Origin: Prevotella sp. UBA3757
GTDB lineage: Bacteria > Bacteroidota > Bacteroidia > Bacteroidales > Bacteroidaceae
DNA: 6,115 bases
NCBI GenBank assembly: GCA_002371715.1
Contig: DFGF01000093.1
Span: 1-6,115 of the forward strand
Direction of reading: 5' to 3'
The position numbers and the translations under genes were made by a program. Below the pieces are notes generated by a model. That model saw only the letters and a list, made by a program, of their open reading frames with translations, did no database searches and was not told where the DNA came from. Shown here in pieces: positions 4,753-6,115 of this stretch (positions are counted from its first letter, which is position 1; the number at the start of each line of letters is the position of its first letter).

Positions 4753-5021
4753 TGACGGTATACCTTATATTATTAGCGGCACTCGTGGGCTGGAAGGGCT
4801 GGAAGGCCTGGCGGCGCGGCCGGCGGCAGTGGCTGAGGGACATGACGGACTATCGCGGCCTGTGGGAATACCTGCTGGCCAACGGTACGCCGGAGCGCCA
4901 GGCCCGCCGGATCTTTTTGCGAAGGGCCTGGCAGCGGGCCTACCGGCCGCTGCTGCGCCAGTGGCGCCTGTGGCTCGTCGTGGCGGTCATAGGAGTGGTG
5001 GTGGCGGTGTTGTTACGTTGA
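4749..5021 (+). CDS. Small basic membrane protein with two terminal hydrophobic helices
   Basis: A 90-residue protein that I do not recognise. Residues 3-15 (TVYLILLAALVGW) form an N-terminal hydrophobic segment and residues 73-89 (RLWLVVAVIGVVVAVLL) a C-terminal one. Between them lies a strongly basic, Trp- and Arg-rich region of about 55 residues, which by the positive-inside rule should face the cytoplasm with both termini outside. The start overlaps the stop of the ATPase gene in ATGA, so the two are translationally coupled, which suggests they act together, possibly as ATPase and membrane anchor. A second ATG directly follows the first. A GTTGAAC tandem duplication covers the stop codon. 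No catalytic motif is visible. Confidence 0.8.
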   Translation: MMTVYLILLAALVGWKGWKAWRRGRRQWLRDMTDYRGLWEYLLANGTPERQARRIFLRRAWQRAYRPLLRQWRLWLVVAVIGVVVAVLLR

Positions 5022-5030
5022 ACGTTGAAC
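5017..5030. repeat. Two-copy heptamer GTTGAAC overlapping the stop codon of the small membrane protein gene
   Basis: GTTGAAC occurs twice in tandem at 5017-5023 and 5024-5030. The first copy contains the TGA stop of the membrane protein gene. The 7-base period and the GTTGA core resemble the AGTTGAC array in aguA, so this may be a short seed of a related repeat family. Confidence 0.5.
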
Positions 5031-5066
5031 ATTGTTTTTAAAATTATAAAATTATAAATAACCGAG

Positions 5067-6115
5067 ATGATACAGACAGTTGTAAAGAGAGACGGACGCA
5101 TCGTTGGATTCAACGAGCAAAAGATTATGGCTGCCATACGCAAGGCCATGATGCACACCGACCGGGGCGAGGACGAACGCCTGTTGTACCAGATAACGGA
5201 CCACATAGCGCAGCGCGGCGACAGCCAGATGACGGTGGAACAGATACAGGACATGGTGGAGATGGAGCTGATGAAGTCGAGCCGCAAGGACGTGGCGTCG
5301 AAGTACATAGCCTATCGCAACCAGCGGTCGATAGCCCGCAAGGCCAAGACGCGCGACGTGTTTCTGGACATCGTCAACATCAAGTCGAACGACGTGACGC
5401 GCGAGAATGCCAACATGAACGCCGACACGCCGGCGGGCATGATGATGAAGTTTGCGTCGGAGACCACCAAGCCCTTCGTCGACGACTACCTGCTCTCGGA
5501 CGAGAGCCGCGACGCCGTGGAGCACAACTACCTGCACATACACGACAAGGACTATTACCCCACGAAGTCGTTGACCTGCGTTCAGCACCCGCTGGATAAC
5601 ATCCTGTCGGGCGGCTTCATTGCCGGTCACGGCGCATCGCGGCCGGCCAAGCGCATCGAGACGGCGTCGGTGCTGGCCTGCATATCGATGGAGTGCGCCC
5701 AGAACGAGATGCACGGCGGTCAGGCCATACCGGCCTTCGACTTCTACCTGGCCCCCTACGTGCGGCTGACCTACATCGAGGAGCTGAAGGCCCTGGAGGA
5801 ACTGAACGGCGAGAGCTACCGTGAGCTGTACGACGAGCCGCTGATAGACTACATTCGCAAGCCCCTGGACGGGCTGGCGGGCCGCGAGCGCGCCCAGCAG
5901 CACGCCATCAACAAGACCGTGGGCCGCGTGCACCAGGCCATGGAGGCCTTTATCCACAATATGAACACCATCCACTCGCGTGGTGGCAACCAGGTGGTGT
6001 TCTCCAGTATCAACTACGGCACCGACACGTCGGCCGAGGGGCGCTGCGTCATGCGCGAGATACTCCTGTCGACCTACGAGGGCGTGGGCGGCGGCGAGAC
6101 GGCCATCTTCCCCAT
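5067..6115 (+). CDS. nrdD: Anaerobic (class III) ribonucleoside-triphosphate reductase, N-terminal half, cut by the window end
   Basis: The frame is open from the ATG at 5067 to the window end (349 complete codons of a protein that is usually 700 or more). NrdD reduces ribonucleoside triphosphates to deoxy forms under anaerobic conditions using a glycyl radical installed by the NrdG activase. Residues 1-95 are an ATP-cone allosteric domain (VVKRDGRIVGFNEQKI). The catalytic domain shows NMNADTPAG (116-124), HIHDKDYYP (157-165), LTCVQHPLDN (169-178, with C171 a likely active-site cysteine), NEMHGGQAIPAFDFY (213-227), EAFIHNMNTIHSRGGNQVVF (293-312) and a final TAIFP. The glycyl radical site and C-terminal zinc site lie beyond the window. 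The 45-base leader is AT-rich with two tandem AAAATTAT units and lacks a TAnnTTTG box, so expression may partly depend on the upstream promoter at 4269. No clear NrdR or FNR site is seen. Confidence 0.97.
   Translation, partial: MIQTVVKRDGRIVGFNEQKIMAAIRKAMMHTDRGEDERLLYQITDHIAQRGDSQMTVEQIQDMVEMELMKSSRKDVASKYIAYRNQRSIARKAKTRDVFLDIVNIKSNDVTRENANMNADTPAGMMMKFASETTKPFVDDYLLSDESRDAVEHNYLHIHDKDYYPTKSLTCVQHPLDNILSGGFIAGHGASRPAKRIETASVLACISMECAQNEMHGGQAIPAFDFYLAPYVRLTYIEELKALEELNGESYRELYDEPLIDYIRKPLDGLAGRERAQQHAINKTVGRVHQAMEAFIHNMNTIHSRGGNQVVFSSINYGTDTSAEGRCVMREILLSTYEGVGGGETAIFP

Noticed and set aside
5052..5975. Long minus-strand open frame of 307 codons
   Set aside because: It is antisense to nrdD, whose plus-strand frame has clear family motifs throughout. 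The product is Leu/Val/His-rich with no recognisable domain.

Overview
The window looks like chromosomal DNA of a Bacteroidota member, most likely Bacteroidales and perhaps Prevotellaceae. The evidence is three TAnnTTTGCA-type promoter elements of the Bacteroidota primary sigma factor, the absence of Shine-Dalgarno-like leaders, GC-rich coding regions set in AT-rich intergenic DNA, and the gene types themselves. The genus is inference only.

Layout from left to right. Positions 1-131 are AT-rich with no convincing gene. On the minus strand, 132-621 hold two small overlapping genes, a DUF4160 protein followed by a DUF2442 protein, a pairing that resembles a toxin-antitoxin-like module. Positions 622-1320 form a 700-base non-coding island full of repeats: a three-copy 22-bp array with GCCTATAGGC palindromes, a GC-rich block with a doubtful 52-codon reading frame, several CATAGGGGG copies with a perfect 12-bp hairpin, and a seven-unit 22-bp array around ATTATCCGGACGA. 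Two minus-strand genes follow in transcription order: an agmatine deiminase family protein (2988-4121) and, 83 bases further on, an exported M61-type metallopeptidase (1321-2904). Divergent from them on the plus strand are a reduced ABC-type ATPase (4288-4752), a small basic two-helix membrane protein overlapping it by 4 bases (4749-5021), and after 45 bases the first half of the anaerobic class III ribonucleotide reductase nrdD (5067 to the window end).

How the genes may work together. The deiminase would convert agmatine to N-carbamoylputrescine (polyamine route). NrdD supplies deoxyribonucleotides under anaerobic conditions. The ATPase and membrane protein are almost certainly co-translated and may form a minimal membrane-associated ATPase unit of unknown job.

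The most unusual points are two separate 7-bp tandem repeat arrays kept in frame inside the agmatine deiminase gene on either side of a conserved catalytic motif, the ABC ATPase lacking the LSGGQ signature and switch histidine, and the density of unrelated tandem repeat families in one intergenic region.
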